A DNA stretch of 64,000 nucleotides from positions 1-64,000 of IMG/VR virus record IMGVR_UViG_3300033148_006706. One strand, 5' to 3'. This stretch comes from a virus. The number at the start of each line of letters is the position of its first letter. Within the stretch, counting starts at the first letter, position 1. A program made the translations under genes and the position numbers. Shown one piece after another: positions 34,417-43,792 of this stretch. The notes beneath the pieces are model-generated. The model was not told where the DNA came from. It worked only from the letters and a program-made list of their open reading frames with translations, and made no database searches.

Positions 34417-34429
34417 TACTAATATAATA
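34417..34429 (+). promoter_or_regulatory. Late-promoter motif
   Basis: TACTAATATAATA, exact consensus, six bases before ATG 34436 and 18 before ATG 34448. Confidence 0.6.
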
Positions 34430-34435
34430 GAACGA

Positions 34436-34888
34436 ATGGGAAATAGTATGGAAAATAAAAAGATAATAGAAGAATTCAACAGGCTTCTTAAAGTAAGACT
34501 CTATAAGCAAGGAGAAAATCAGTGGCGCCTTGTACCGGTGCAAAAACGTGATGGTACACAAATTAGAAGAGGAGAAATTATATTCAGAGGAGATGAAGAA
34601 AAGCTTAAATTACTTCTCCGTAGATTAAAAGCTAAAGATAATGAAACCGATCCGCCGTCGGTAAAGAATAGAACATATCAACAAATGATAGACGGAGCAA
34701 AGGATAAAAGCGATCCGTGGATTTGGATCGAACTAAAAGATTGGAATAAATATAGAAATAATAATAAGATAACTACTATGGAAAATTATAAAACTTTAAA
34801 TCTTGAAATTAATAAACCGGTAAAAATAGAACAGAAAGACGGGGCTCTTATTTTAGAGAGAGGGGATAAAATACGTATATTACAATAA
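34436..34888 (+). CDS. Protein with C-terminal GDKI module
   Basis: 150 residues. The body has RLLKVRLYKQGENQWRLVPV, RRGEIIFRGDEEKLKLLLRR and SDPWIWIELKDW, basic and unfamiliar. The last 30 residues are LEINKPVKIEQKDGALILER followed by GDKIRIL, the shared module. Two starts are possible: ATG 34436, only six bases from the promoter and lacking a ribosome site, and ATG 34448 with GGGAAAT upstream. Either gives the same domains. Confidence 0.6.
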   Translation: MGNSMENKKIIEEFNRLLKVRLYKQGENQWRLVPVQKRDGTQIRRGEIIFRGDEEKLKLLLRRLKAKDNETDPPSVKNRTYQQMIDGAKDKSDPWIWIELKDWNKYRNNNKITTMENYKTLNLEINKPVKIEQKDGALILERGDKIRILQ

Positions 34889-34918
34889 AACAGAATACAT
34901 AGGTGGATAATATTAATA

Positions 34919-35281
34919 ATGAAAGCTATATTTAAAGTTTATGAACAAGAGACATTGGAGAATTATTTTAAAAAAGAACTAACATGGACTCTTTCAGAAA
35001 AGTTAGAATATAATATTGCTATACAGAATCAAACAAAAATCATAAATTTTAGCGATATTGATAATATAAAACTTATACTTTTTTCAAGTACAAATAATGA
35101 AATATTTAAAGTAAGAATTAGCACTTCTACAGATACTATAACATTTACAGTAGATGATATATTCTTATTTACCCCGACCGACTTAATGATAAATAGTATA
35201 ACAGAAATAGCATTGGTTGAGGAATTGGGCAATGAAGTAGAGGTAAAAACGATATTTTATGGAGAATTACAAGAAAGCTAA
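34919..35281 (+). CDS. Hypothetical beta-rich protein
   Basis: 120 residues with AGGTGG before ATG 34919. Alternating hydrophobic stretches (NIKLILFSSTNNEIFKVRI, TDTITFTVDDIFLF, EVEVKTIFYGEL) indicate a beta domain. Composition and position between the GDKI-module genes suggest a virion component. No family recognised. Confidence 0.55.
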   Translation: MKAIFKVYEQETLENYFKKELTWTLSEKLEYNIAIQNQTKIINFSDIDNIKLILFSSTNNEIFKVRISTSTDTITFTVDDIFLFTPTDLMINSITEIALVEELGNEVEVKTIFYGELQES

Positions 35282-35302
35282 ATTATAAAAAAGGATTATA
35301 AT

Positions 35303-35551
35303 ATGACAGATATTGAAATTTTTTTACAAAGAAACATGGACAGGATGGATAGGGACACGTTGATAGGGGTGATGGCCGATAAATTTAATTTGAGCTTGGA
35401 ACAAGCAGAAGAAATAATTATGGAAAGGGAAAAAATAAGAAAAAAAGAATCCCTTATAACAGTAACAAGATCTTTTTTAATAGAGACGAATAATATAGTT
35501 TTTGCTTTAGAAAAAGGGGATAAAATTAATATATTACATAGAGTTGAGTAA
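35303..35551 (+). CDS. Small protein made of a helical region plus GDKI module
   Basis: 82 residues. The first 50 are helical (MTDIEIFLQRNMDRMDRDTL, then a UBA-like spacing FNLSLEQAEEIIMERE). The last 30 are VTRSFLIETNNIVFALEKGD then KINILHRVE, the shared module. AAGGA precedes ATG 35303. The stop overlaps the next ATG by one base (TAATG), so it is translated together with the type C repeat protein, which carries the same module. Confidence 0.6.
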   Translation: MTDIEIFLQRNMDRMDRDTLIGVMADKFNLSLEQAEEIIMEREKIRKKESLITVTRSFLIETNNIVFALEKGDKINILHRVE

Positions 35552-36528
35552 TGCCATTACCAGAACCAAGAAAAGATGAAAGTAAACAAGATTTTATTAG
35601 TAGATGTGCAGGAGACAGCACAATGAATAGTGAGTTTCCTGATCAAAAACAAAGACTTGCGGTTTGTTATAGTCAATGGAAAAAACAAAAAAAAGAAGAA
35701 ATTATAAAACAAATAGAAAAGAAAAAAGAGAATGTAATTGAAATAACTAGACCGGTGAAAATAGAACAAAAAAATAAGATTATTTTCTTAGAAAAAGGGG
35801 ATAAGATTACACTATTAGAAGTGTCTCCTTTAAGAGAGTTTAATAATTTTTTTATAGAAGCAAGTATTTCAAGTGATGCAATAATCGAATGGGATCAAAG
35901 GAATGATACCCCAACCTGGAAGAGGGGAATTTGGGGAAGTGGAACATGGAAAGAAGGAGATTGGGAAAATGGAACTTGGAAAGATGGAACTTGGAAAGAT
36001 GGAACTTGGGAACTTGGAATTTGGGAGAGGGGGACTTGGGAAGATGGTATTTGGGAAAGCGGTATTTGGAAAAGTGGGACTTGGAAAGATGGTACTTGGA
36101 AAGGTGGAACTTGGATAAAAGGAACCTGGGAATTCGGAACTTGGATAGAAGGAACCTGGAGAAAGGGTACTTGGAAAAATGGAGTTTGGAAGTATGGAAC
36201 TTGGTATGGTGGGATTTGGGAAGATGGAATTTGGATGTATGGAGTTTGGAATGATGGAATCTGGAAAAATGGGACTTGGAAAGATGGAACCTGGGAAAAT
36301 GGAACTTGGTTATACGGAACATGGGAAAGCGGAACTTGGAAAGATGGAACTTGGGAAAATGGAACTTGGAAAGATGGAACTTGGATCGACGGGGTATGGA
36401 TAGACGGAATTTGGGAAGGTGGAGTATGGAAAGGTGGGAAAATATGGAATCCTAAAATAAGAAATTATGAATATAGCAACAAAAATCCATACGAATGTGA
36501 ATGGAGTTTAAGTTATATGAAGAGGTGA
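35551..36528 (+). CDS. GxWxx repeat protein, type C (PEPRKDE head, GDKI module, stalk)
   Basis: 325 residues. The N-terminus MPLPEPRKDESKQDFISRCA, then EFPDQKQRLAVCYSQW, is a short Cys-containing domain I associate with phage head-gene products. Residues about 59-90 are the GDKI module (ITRPVKIEQKNKIIFLEKGD). From about residue 119 some 36 pentapeptides run to the family cap (GGKIWNPKIRNYEYSNKNPY, CEWSLSYMKR). It carries the longest uninterrupted run of GTW units in cluster A/C and links the stalk family to the GDKI module. Ends in TGA. Confidence 0.85.
   Translation: MPLPEPRKDESKQDFISRCAGDSTMNSEFPDQKQRLAVCYSQWKKQKKEEIIKQIEKKKENVIEITRPVKIEQKNKIIFLEKGDKITLLEVSPLREFNNFFIEASISSDAIIEWDQRNDTPTWKRGIWGSGTWKEGDWENGTWKDGTWKDGTWELGIWERGTWEDGIWESGIWKSGTWKDGTWKGGTWIKGTWEFGTWIEGTWRKGTWKNGVWKYGTWYGGIWEDGIWMYGVWNDGIWKNGTWKDGTWENGTWLYGTWESGTWKDGTWENGTWKDGTWIDGVWIDGIWEGGVWKGGKIWNPKIRNYEYSNKNPYECEWSLSYMKR
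35907..36445 (+). repeat. 15-bp coding repeats, type C gene
   Basis: About 36 tandem units encoding GxWxx, same unit as clusters A and B, flanked upstream by the GDKI-module coding sequence. Confidence 0.95.
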
Positions 36529-36536
36529 TTGTTATT

Positions 36537-37124
36537 ATGAATAAGAAAATAAAAAAAATTTCTCCATACGTACAAGAACTCGTAAAATTGACTGGCAAAA
36601 AGGTAAGTGAAATAGAAAAACTTTGGGATAAAGCAAAAAAAATTGCAAAAGATATGTACGGAATCGAAGAAAAAGATTTTAAAGAAACGCATTATAGATT
36701 TATGGTTGATACAGTAAAAAACATGCTGGGATTTAATGAAAATAAGTCTCTTGTTGTTGAATTTATAAATTCAGAAAAATCAGCTAAAGAATTTATTCAA
36801 GAAGCTATTACTACAACAAGTGATTTTCCCCAACTTTGGAAAAGCCATATTAAATCGGAAGAAGATGAAGATGATGAAATAAATGTTGGTGAAGAAATAG
36901 ATAAAATTGTTAAACAAACAGAAATCGAAGATAATTATAATGACGGGTCAAATAAAAAAATAGTGTATGATATAGAACAATTAAAGAAATTTCCTATTGA
37001 GGAAGTATATAAAATAGAGGAAGGTATCACGATGGAAATTAAGCTGCCCAATGGAAAGCGAAAATATATTAAAGCGGAGTCGATAGAAAAAGCAAAAGAA
37101 GAAGGATGGTGTATAGGGGATTAG
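36537..37124 (+). CDS. Conserved phage protein with a helical VKLTGK domain
   Basis: 195 residues. An in-frame upstream ATG at 36501 lies inside the repeat gene; GAGGTGAT before ATG 36537 marks the true start. SPYVQELVKLTGKKVSEIEK, LWDKAKKIAKDMYG and YRFMVDTVKNMLG form a helical domain that recurs in phage structural-region proteins. The middle is acidic (KSEEDEDDEINVGEEIDK), and the end EGITMEIKLPNGKRKYIKAE is a short beta piece. Role unknown, probably virion-related. Confidence 0.6.
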   Translation: MNKKIKKISPYVQELVKLTGKKVSEIEKLWDKAKKIAKDMYGIEEKDFKETHYRFMVDTVKNMLGFNENKSLVVEFINSEKSAKEFIQEAITTTSDFPQLWKSHIKSEEDEDDEINVGEEIDKIVKQTEIEDNYNDGSNKKIVYDIEQLKKFPIEEVYKIEEGITMEIKLPNGKRKYIKAESIEKAKEEGWCIGD

Positions 37125-37149
37125 TTTAAAAAAATGTAAAAAAAGTATA

Positions 37150-37160
37150 TATTAATAATA
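37150..37160 (+). promoter_or_regulatory. Variant late motif abutting a start codon
   Basis: TATTAATAATA, whose last A is the first base of ATG 37160. No ribosome site is present between. Similar to the arrangement at 8247 and 54009. Confidence 0.35.
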
Positions 37161-37720
37161 TGAAAAACACACTTGAAAAATATGTAGAATTTGTACAAGA
37201 GCAAATTCAAAAGTATCACAGATACTCCCAACTTATAAATTATGATGCCGGGGAAATAAATCCTGAAGCAATTAATACAGCACTTGCTCAATATAATGAC
37301 ATATTACTTATGCTTATCTCAGAATACAATAGATTAAAAGCGGATGCGCATGATGTTGAGGTTGAATATCAAATATGGTGGGATGATAAATTTACTTCTA
37401 TGCGTAGGCAATTAAACCCACCGGATATTGTTGCCTCTAAATGGCTTTCTAAGAGTGAAATAGAATCAGAAACTCGAGCTCAGTATTCTAAAGAATATAG
37501 AGAATGGCAAGATAAATTATTTCAAGCACAACAGAAGAAAGCTTTTTTAGGACAATTATTGGACTCATGGAAAAAAATGGATTCAATTCTTATCACAATT
37601 AGTACAAATCTAAGAGCAGAAATGCGTTCTCTATCACTTGATAATAGACTGATGTATAAAAAAGAAGAATTAGCGAGCTCTTCCACTCCAATAAGACGGG
37701 AAAAAATCATTAAAAAATAA
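37160..37720 (+). CDS. Conserved phage helical protein
   Basis: 186 residues, almost entirely helical. EVEYQIWWDDKFTSMRRQLN, then ASKWLSKSEIESETRAQY and LLDSWKKMDSILITISTNLR AEM, is a recurrent pattern in phages, where the gene usually sits near neck or recombination genes. There is no ribosome site; the ATG lies at the end of a promoter-like sequence. Function not established. Confidence 0.65.
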   Translation: MKNTLEKYVEFVQEQIQKYHRYSQLINYDAGEINPEAINTALAQYNDILLMLISEYNRLKADAHDVEVEYQIWWDDKFTSMRRQLNPPDIVASKWLSKSEIESETRAQYSKEYREWQDKLFQAQQKKAFLGQLLDSWKKMDSILITISTNLRAEMRSLSLDNRLMYKKEELASSSTPIRREKIIKK

Positions 37721-37732
37721 TTGTAAACCTAT

Positions 37733-37745
37733 TACTAATATACTA
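37733..37745 (+). promoter_or_regulatory. Late-promoter motif
   Basis: TACTAATATACTA, 25 bases before GTG 37771. Confidence 0.5.
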
Positions 37746-37770
37746 TAGACATTAGAAATAGGTTAGCTTA

Positions 37771-38289
37771 GTGGGGTATCAAGATAAAATTTCCTCTACA
37801 TTTGCGCAATGGACTCGCAATATAAACGATTATAAAATCCAGCAAAGTGGATTTGAAGGTCAAGTTATTCGTCTTAAGACAACAGCAAACATGTACGGGG
37901 ACGAAACAGAGTGGGAAATAGTTTCTCATGACATTGTAACTGTTTCACTTTCTATTCCAGGTGAGATTCCTTTAACAAGATTGCGAAAGGACGTAACTGA
38001 AGAAGTTCCAGAAATTAAAAATGTTTTTCTTTACGATATATTGCCTATTACAGGCAGTTCACGTTTTGAAGATAATATAGAGAAAGATGATTTACTTATA
38101 CATAAAATATATACTGAAAGGGAAAAAGATTCATACTATCTTGTACTTAAAGTATCTGAAATTCAAGGGAATATATCAATTAAGCAACTTATTAGAAAAT
38201 CTTTTTCTTGTGCTCCATATAATGGATCCCTTCCACAAAAGGTACAAGATATTATCGATAGTTATATAGAAGATGAGGATAAAATATAA
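37771..38289 (+). CDS. Probable structural protein, beta-rich
   Basis: 172 residues, GTG start (weak AGG upstream). Begins MGYQDKISSTFAQWTRNIND, then VIRLKTTANMYGDETEWEIV and VSLSIPGEIPLTRLR. The N-terminal helix plus beta domain resembles head-tail joining proteins, but no motif secures this. Its stop overlaps the next ATG by one base, and it is under its own late promoter, so it is coexpressed with the large structural gene that follows. Confidence 0.55.
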   Translation: MGYQDKISSTFAQWTRNINDYKIQQSGFEGQVIRLKTTANMYGDETEWEIVSHDIVTVSLSIPGEIPLTRLRKDVTEEVPEIKNVFLYDILPITGSSRFEDNIEKDDLLIHKIYTEREKDSYYLVLKVSEIQGNISIKQLIRKSFSCAPYNGSLPQKVQDIIDSYIEDEDKI

Positions 38290-39704
38290 TGACTACAGGG
38301 GAAAAATTAAAAAAAAATTTAGGTCTTGAAAAATTAAAATATGTTAAAATAAGTAGGGCAGTTTTGTCTTCGTATAGAATTTTATTTGTTTGGTACGATA
38401 GTTACAGGCCTACAATGCCTATAACCAATCACAGAATAAAAAAGTTTCCGTGGATAGCTCATATTTTTCATGGAACCGACTTATACCACAATACAAATAA
38501 AATAACAGTTTTTACTCCAGCTATTAATATAGAGGATTATAATGGTGCTATTAGAGGGTCACTAATTATTCCTGTTAATCTAGCGGGGGATAGATTTATT
38601 AATAAGAAACAATTTACAAAAATTTTTGAAAGTAAATTGAATGAGAAGTTTGTTGATTATATCAAAAGCGTATTCAATAATAAAGAGTATACAATTTATG
38701 TAAACCCCACTGCTAAAGAAGTAAAAGAAATACATAAAGAAGACCCTGATAATCCGGGAATGCGGGGCATATTCCTTTCAAATATTAATAAAGTATTCGT
38801 TGCTAATTCAAATTTGTTACATAAAAGTATAAAAAACTATTTAGAAAAGCTTTATTCTCCTCTTAATCTTAATGAATATGGATTATATTTCACAACTGAT
38901 AGCAGAATAGAAACAATAATAATAGAATGTATAAGCGATGACGCATTTAAAGAATTTGTATCTAGTGATTTTTATAATAAATTTCTTTTAAATTATGAAA
39001 TCGAGTTAAAAGAAGTGCTACTTGAGAAACAATCTATATTACTTGGAGAGAGGGCTTTAAAAGAATTTGTAACACTTAATGATTTAAAAAGTGTTGATAC
39101 TATTAGTAATTTTACACAAGTATGGAGAAAAGATAGGAATCGAGTTATGGGCGCAGAGAATATAACTGCTAAACTTATTGATTGTGTTATAGATGAAGCT
39201 GATAGAAGTGTTACATTTCAATTTCTTACTGAAGCGACAGAATTGGGGAATAAAGAACCAAACGATAATATAAATAGCCCATACAGATTTTATCCGGGGC
39301 CTAAAGGGGAAGTTGATCCCGAGACTTTTAAAATAAAGCGTAATAGAAGCAGAACGTATGAAATACAAATTAAAATACTTGAATTTTTTGATTGGCTAGA
39401 TGCATTTGAAGGTGAAAAAATAGGACGAAAAGAAATAAATGAAATTTTAGAAGTAAGTAATGTACAAATATTTAGTACAAGCCCATCTTTTCATTGGCAA
39501 GGGATGAATTATAATCTTTCTCAAATAGATGCAAGTATATATCCAACTGACATTCCAAATTCAGTATGGGGGCCACGACATGGCGATCCTAGTGGATATT
39601 TTCTTGACAAACACACTTATGGATTACTAAGACAAATTTCATTTTTTGCACAACAAATGGGAAGTATGTTAACTGGTAAACTTCAAAGAAGAGGGCTAAT
39701 ATAA
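38289..39704 (+). CDS. Large structural protein of unknown role
   Basis: 471 residues. The C-terminal third is the most distinctive: VQIFSTSPSFHWQGMNYNLS, DASIYPTDIPNSVWGPRHGD and YGLLRQISFFAQQMGSMLTG. The middle has LNDLKSVDTISNFTQVWRKD. I have the impression of a conserved large-myovirus virion protein, but no specific T4 counterpart. Coupled to the upstream gene by a one-base overlap. It ends with LQRRGLI. Confidence 0.6.
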   Translation: MTTGEKLKKNLGLEKLKYVKISRAVLSSYRILFVWYDSYRPTMPITNHRIKKFPWIAHIFHGTDLYHNTNKITVFTPAINIEDYNGAIRGSLIIPVNLAGDRFINKKQFTKIFESKLNEKFVDYIKSVFNNKEYTIYVNPTAKEVKEIHKEDPDNPGMRGIFLSNINKVFVANSNLLHKSIKNYLEKLYSPLNLNEYGLYFTTDSRIETIIIECISDDAFKEFVSSDFYNKFLLNYEIELKEVLLEKQSILLGERALKEFVTLNDLKSVDTISNFTQVWRKDRNRVMGAENITAKLIDCVIDEADRSVTFQFLTEATELGNKEPNDNINSPYRFYPGPKGEVDPETFKIKRNRSRTYEIQIKILEFFDWLDAFEGEKIGRKEINEILEVSNVQIFSTSPSFHWQGMNYNLSQIDASIYPTDIPNSVWGPRHGDPSGYFLDKHTYGLLRQISFFAQQMGSMLTGKLQRRGLI

Positions 39705-39779
39705 TATTTTAAGATTTTTTTACTAAAATATCATAGGAATATAATATTTAAAATTGTTATAATAGAGAGGATAAGAATA

Positions 39780-40355
39780 ATGATCAATATTATAAGAGAA
39801 ATTAGATTTAGCAAATACTTTCCTTTTGTGGTTAATAAAGATTCGTTGAAACATTTTCAAGCAAATTTTAAACTAGATCCGTCTATTGTACAGATACAAA
39901 ATGACGAAGGCGAATGGGTGAGCTTAGATACTATAATAGATAAAGAAAAAGGGCTGAAATATACTGTAGATATTAAAAAGGTGTCTGGAGGCAAACGAGT
40001 ACCGGTTAATCGAGGTAATATTATAGACGAGATAAAAGTTTTTGTACATGTAGTTACTTTTTCAAATGATTTTACAACTATGAGGAATTTAAAAGGCAAT
40101 TTTGGCATTATGGTTTTTTCAACTGTTGCCAGAATTTTAATAGAGTTTCAAAAGAGGTATTCAACGCAATTTCAATGTTTTACATTTACTCCAGCACATC
40201 CTAAATTAGAAGGTGTTTATGAAATATTAGCTAGAGAATCCGAAAAACAAGGAGACCTGGTATATATAAATAGTAATATTGGAAGATCATCAAAAAAATG
40301 GTATTTATTAAATAAGAAACTTTGGAAAAAATATACACAAATTAAAGGAGTTTAA
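39780..40355 (+). CDS. Hypothetical protein with MIxII N-terminus
   Basis: 191 residues, ATG 39780 with AGAGG upstream. It begins MINIIREIRFSKYF, similar to the starts of the next gene (MRFITREIRSLAKI) and of the type B repeat proteins (MIKIIRVKPKIKEIF). The rest has VKVSGGKRVPV-like and FTPAHPKLEGVYEILARESE segments, the latter resembling the last strand-helix part of a GNAT fold, but without acetyltransferase motifs I can confirm. A poor late-motif variant lies at 39721. Confidence 0.55.
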   Translation: MINIIREIRFSKYFPFVVNKDSLKHFQANFKLDPSIVQIQNDEGEWVSLDTIIDKEKGLKYTVDIKKVSGGKRVPVNRGNIIDEIKVFVHVVTFSNDFTTMRNLKGNFGIMVFSTVARILIEFQKRYSTQFQCFTFTPAHPKLEGVYEILARESEKQGDLVYINSNIGRSSKKWYLLNKKLWKKYTQIKGV

Positions 40356-40357
40356 TT

Positions 40358-41911
40358 ATGAGATTTATAACACGAGAGATAAGATCTCTAGCGAAGATTC
40401 ATCCTAGAAGGATTGATGAAGCTTTTCAAGTTCATTCGTTAAAAAAAGCAGCTAAGAATATATTCAGTTATCTAGGTAAAAAGGTAGGTTGGCGAGAACT
40501 TGTTGGTATATCTGAAGATATAATGGTTCCAACATATTATTCGTTAACAGGTATAGGTAATTTTGTAGGATTTGAAGCATATCTTACTTCTGGTGGAAAA
40601 ATAAGATTGGATTTTTCTATTAAAGATGGATCAGGAAAAGTATATTCAGTATCGTGGTTTGAAAAACCTGCTAGAAAAGCAACTAAATATATTAAAATTC
40701 CCCCGCAATTTAACATAGTTGAAGTGTTAGATCATGTAATTGTCGCATTAACTGGTGAATATAGTCAATTGTTTTCAGAATCTATTTCTTTCAGAGAAAG
40801 AGTTAGAAAATTTGATTTTGTAAGAGAGTGGTTGACGAACACTCCAGATAAAGGACGAATCTATAGTGAAATTAAGAGAAGAGGAACCGATTGGGACGGT
40901 TTATTAGTTCAATATTATGAATATCACGAGTCTAAAGGGCAACCGCGTTCTAAAGTGAGCTTAAATAAAGTAACTTTTCAAGTTTATTGTAGTAAAATTT
41001 TCAAGGAGGAGGGGCAAGAAAATTTAAGTAATAGTATACCTCATGTAAATGTTTCGGCTGGGGTAGAAGAACAAGCGGTTAGTAGCGATGTTGAGTCAGA
41101 AAACCTATTCCAAAATGAGCTTTTAGAAAATGAGCATATTGAAAAATTTGAGTATTTAAAATTTCAATTATATAATATTAAAAACGGGGATCCGAATACG
41201 TTATCTTTATATATTTATGGGAGAGGTGGAATTGGAAAAAGCTACTGGGCAAAAAAGATATTAGGCGATTTACCCAATACTTATTATACTAAAGGCAAGA
41301 TAAAAGGATATCAAGGCCTTCTTCAATTGCTCTACGATCATAAAGATAATGAAATATTGATATTAGATGATATAATTAGCAAAGAGGATATGAAAAATAC
41401 CACAATTGAAAACATTTTAAAAGCTGTACTAGATCCAGAACCTCCTAGACGAGTAAAAGTTGAAAGAAGGATACCTAGTTCAGAAATAAGTTCTGCAGAA
41501 GCTCCGATATCAGGTGAAGAGGACATAGTTGATTTTACATCTGAACAAGGAATAATTGTTGAAGATAATTTATATAATTTTGAATTTAATTCAAGAGTAG
41601 TTTTTATTACAAATTATCCTGAAAAACCGCAAGCCTTTGGTGACCGTGTTTTAAGTATATCTATGTTATTTTCTGATACGCAAGTGGCCGATATTATAAA
41701 AAACGTTTTGGATAAAATTGAACCCGTAGATGTAGGAATAGAGAATAAACAATTTATTCTAAATTGGTTGCAAGAAAGATATAGAGGAAGACGTAAATTA
41801 CAACAATTGAGTTTTCGTGTTTTTCAAAAGGTGTTGAGCATATATATGGGTGCTAAACATCTGGGTGGGAATAAATGGCAGAAATGGGCTTTTTATGAAT
41901 TAGCTTCATAA
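40358..41911 (+). CDS. AAA+/SF3-like ATPase in the structural region
   Basis: 517 residues. The N-terminal ~260 residues are unfamiliar (begins MRFITREIRSLAKI). The ATPase core has Walker A GRGGIGKS (288-295), a Walker B strand EILILDDI, a long insertion rich in Glu and Ser, and RVVFITNYPEKPQAFGDRVL, which resembles the sensor region of superfamily 3 helicases and related phage ATPases. AAAGGAG precedes ATG 40358. It stands alone among structural genes, so a DNA-handling role in late infection or a packaged enzyme are both possible. Confidence 0.65.
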   Translation: MRFITREIRSLAKIHPRRIDEAFQVHSLKKAAKNIFSYLGKKVGWRELVGISEDIMVPTYYSLTGIGNFVGFEAYLTSGGKIRLDFSIKDGSGKVYSVSWFEKPARKATKYIKIPPQFNIVEVLDHVIVALTGEYSQLFSESISFRERVRKFDFVREWLTNTPDKGRIYSEIKRRGTDWDGLLVQYYEYHESKGQPRSKVSLNKVTFQVYCSKIFKEEGQENLSNSIPHVNVSAGVEEQAVSSDVESENLFQNELLENEHIEKFEYLKFQLYNIKNGDPNTLSLYIYGRGGIGKSYWAKKILGDLPNTYYTKGKIKGYQGLLQLLYDHKDNEILILDDIISKEDMKNTTIENILKAVLDPEPPRRVKVERRIPSSEISSAEAPISGEEDIVDFTSEQGIIVEDNLYNFEFNSRVVFITNYPEKPQAFGDRVLSISMLFSDTQVADIIKNVLDKIEPVDVGIENKQFILNWLQERYRGRRKLQQLSFRVFQKVLSIYMGAKHLGGNKWQKWAFYELAS

Positions 41912-41928
41912 AATCAAAGAGAAAAAAA

Positions 41929-42282
41929 GTGAAAAGAAAATTAGAAATTTATATGTATAGTAACAACTGGGTTTTTGATGAACCAGGGGTTTGTGAAAAA
42001 GAACCGTTTGTTATGGGCAGTTCAGAAATTATAACAAATGTAGCAAAGAAAAAAGGTATTAAAAATTTACGAGAGAAAGTTTTGTTACTTATATTTAGCG
42101 ATTCTCCTTTTCAAGGGGCAGATTGTAAATTATTTTGGGATGGTGAATCTTTAAATGGTAATTGGTATGTCAACTCTGAAACAAATGAAAAAGGATGGCT
42201 ATGTCCGGTGTTATTATATTATTTTAATAAAGCACCAGAGAATATTTATTTTTCTGTAGAAGAAAAAATAAATTGTTATTAG
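41929..42282 (+). CDS. Conserved small protein (WVFD...EPFV type)
   Basis: 117 residues from GTG 41929. NNWVFDEPGVCEKEPFVMGS, then LLLIFSDSPFQGADCKLFWD and GWLCPVLLYYFNKAPENIYF, form a pattern that I recognise from small bacterial and phage hypothetical proteins with the same W-F-D and E-P-F-V core. No activity is known to me. It lies just before cluster B of the repeat proteins. Confidence 0.6.
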   Translation: MKRKLEIYMYSNNWVFDEPGVCEKEPFVMGSSEIITNVAKKKGIKNLREKVLLLIFSDSPFQGADCKLFWDGESLNGNWYVNSETNEKGWLCPVLLYYFNKAPENIYFSVEEKINCY

Positions 42283-42301
42283 CAAACAAGGGGATTGATT
42301 G

Positions 42302-43774
42302 ATGATCATTATAAGAAAATTAAATGAATATTTATCAGGATTTGATTATCGTCTTCCTGATGACCCCGAATTGATTTTATACGATTTCTATTTCTTAACT
42401 ACTTACGGGAACGATATAGAAACAAATATGCCTGAGGCGGACTTCGCAATAAAGGAGGCTTCTGATAAAATTGTAGAGAGTCTTCATGCCCACATGTTAA
42501 AGGCAGTAAAATATGCGCTATGTAGTGAAATTAGACATATTTTCGATGGATTAAGAGATATTGAATCTCTTGAAGAATTAGCAAAAATGGATAAAAAAAT
42601 AAATAGATTTGTTAATTCATATTCTAGAAATTATGAATTAAGTACTGGTATTGATCTTACGAATCGAGAACTTCGAGGTGTACTTACAAAAGAAACAGAA
42701 TCAAGCAGACTAGCCTCTTATGAAGCTATTATTGAAACACAAAAAGAATTAAATATGACAAATATGGAATTGGCTAAAATTTTTAGTAGCCTGTTTTTAG
42801 AATTAGATTGGAAACGTGATTACGGGGGAAGAGCTTGGGATATGATAGTTGATGGATATAAAATGCTTCTGAAAGCTAAGAGGAAAAATGAAAAAATCAT
42901 TGCCATCGATCACACTTATGATTTACAGCATAATACTGATACGGTTTTTAATAAACTGCAGATATACTATAAAGATAGCTCTGGATATGGGTGGATTAGA
43001 AGAGCGTTAAATTGGAAAAAGGATGTAGAAGATATTCGTTTTTTTTATGAAAAAGTATCACCTCAACTACGGAGAATAGTAGCTTTTATAGCGTATAATG
43101 TGTACGGACTTACAATGGAAGATAAATCTTATCAGCATAGAGTTTGGACAGGCGGAATTTGGGCGGGGGGAACTTGGAATGATGGAATTTGGAAAAATGG
43201 GATTTGGAAAGATGGAACTTGGAATGACGGGGCTTGGATTAACGGAACCTGGGAGAAAGGAGCCTGGAGAAATGGAATTTGGAAAAATGGAATATGGCAA
43301 AATGGAACCTGGGAGCTTGGAACCTGGGAAAATGGTACTTGGGAATATGGAATTTGGGAAAACGGTACTTGGAAATATGGAACTTGGTTTTACGGAACTT
43401 GGAAAAATGGAACTTGGGAAGACGGGGAATGGAAAGATGGGGTCTGGGAATATGGAGTTTGGAAAAATGGAGTTTGGAAGTATGGAACTTGGTATAATGG
43501 AACCTGGGAAAACGGGACTCGAGAAAGTGGAACATGGCTAGAAGGGGTTTGGAAAAATGGAGTTTGGGAAGATGGTACTTGGTTGTATGGAGTTTGGAAA
43601 GATGGGGTTTGGAATGATGGAATCTGGGAAAATGGGATTTGGGAAGATGGAATTTGGAGAAACGGAGCTTGGGAGGGTGGCAAAATATGGAATCCTAAAA
43701 CAAGAGAATATGAATATAGTAATAAAAACCCATACAAGTGTGAATGGAGTTTAAGCTATAGAAAAGAGCGATAA
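42302..43774 (+). CDS. GxWxx repeat protein, type B copy 1
   Basis: 490 residues from ATG 42302 with AAGGGGAT upstream. The type B N-terminal module (about 1-275) is helical: PDDPELILYDFYFLTTYG, SLHAHMLKAVKYALCSEIRH, IIAIDHTYDLQHNTDTVFNK and SPQLRRIVAFIAYNVYGL. I know similar blocks only from unassigned large-phage proteins. It is the most divergent of five copies in the middle third. The linker EDKSYQHRVWTGG is like copy 5. About 36 repeats follow; one reads GTRES, a Trp-to-Arg change. The cap is as in type A. Confidence 0.85.
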   Translation: MIIIRKLNEYLSGFDYRLPDDPELILYDFYFLTTYGNDIETNMPEADFAIKEASDKIVESLHAHMLKAVKYALCSEIRHIFDGLRDIESLEELAKMDKKINRFVNSYSRNYELSTGIDLTNRELRGVLTKETESSRLASYEAIIETQKELNMTNMELAKIFSSLFLELDWKRDYGGRAWDMIVDGYKMLLKAKRKNEKIIAIDHTYDLQHNTDTVFNKLQIYYKDSSGYGWIRRALNWKKDVEDIRFFYEKVSPQLRRIVAFIAYNVYGLTMEDKSYQHRVWTGGIWAGGTWNDGIWKNGIWKDGTWNDGAWINGTWEKGAWRNGIWKNGIWQNGTWELGTWENGTWEYGIWENGTWKYGTWFYGTWKNGTWEDGEWKDGVWEYGVWKNGVWKYGTWYNGTWENGTRESGTWLEGVWKNGVWEDGTWLYGVWKDGVWNDGIWENGIWEDGIWRNGAWEGGKIWNPKTREYEYSNKNPYKCEWSLSYRKER

Positions 43775-43792
43775 AACAAAGGTCTGTCAGCA

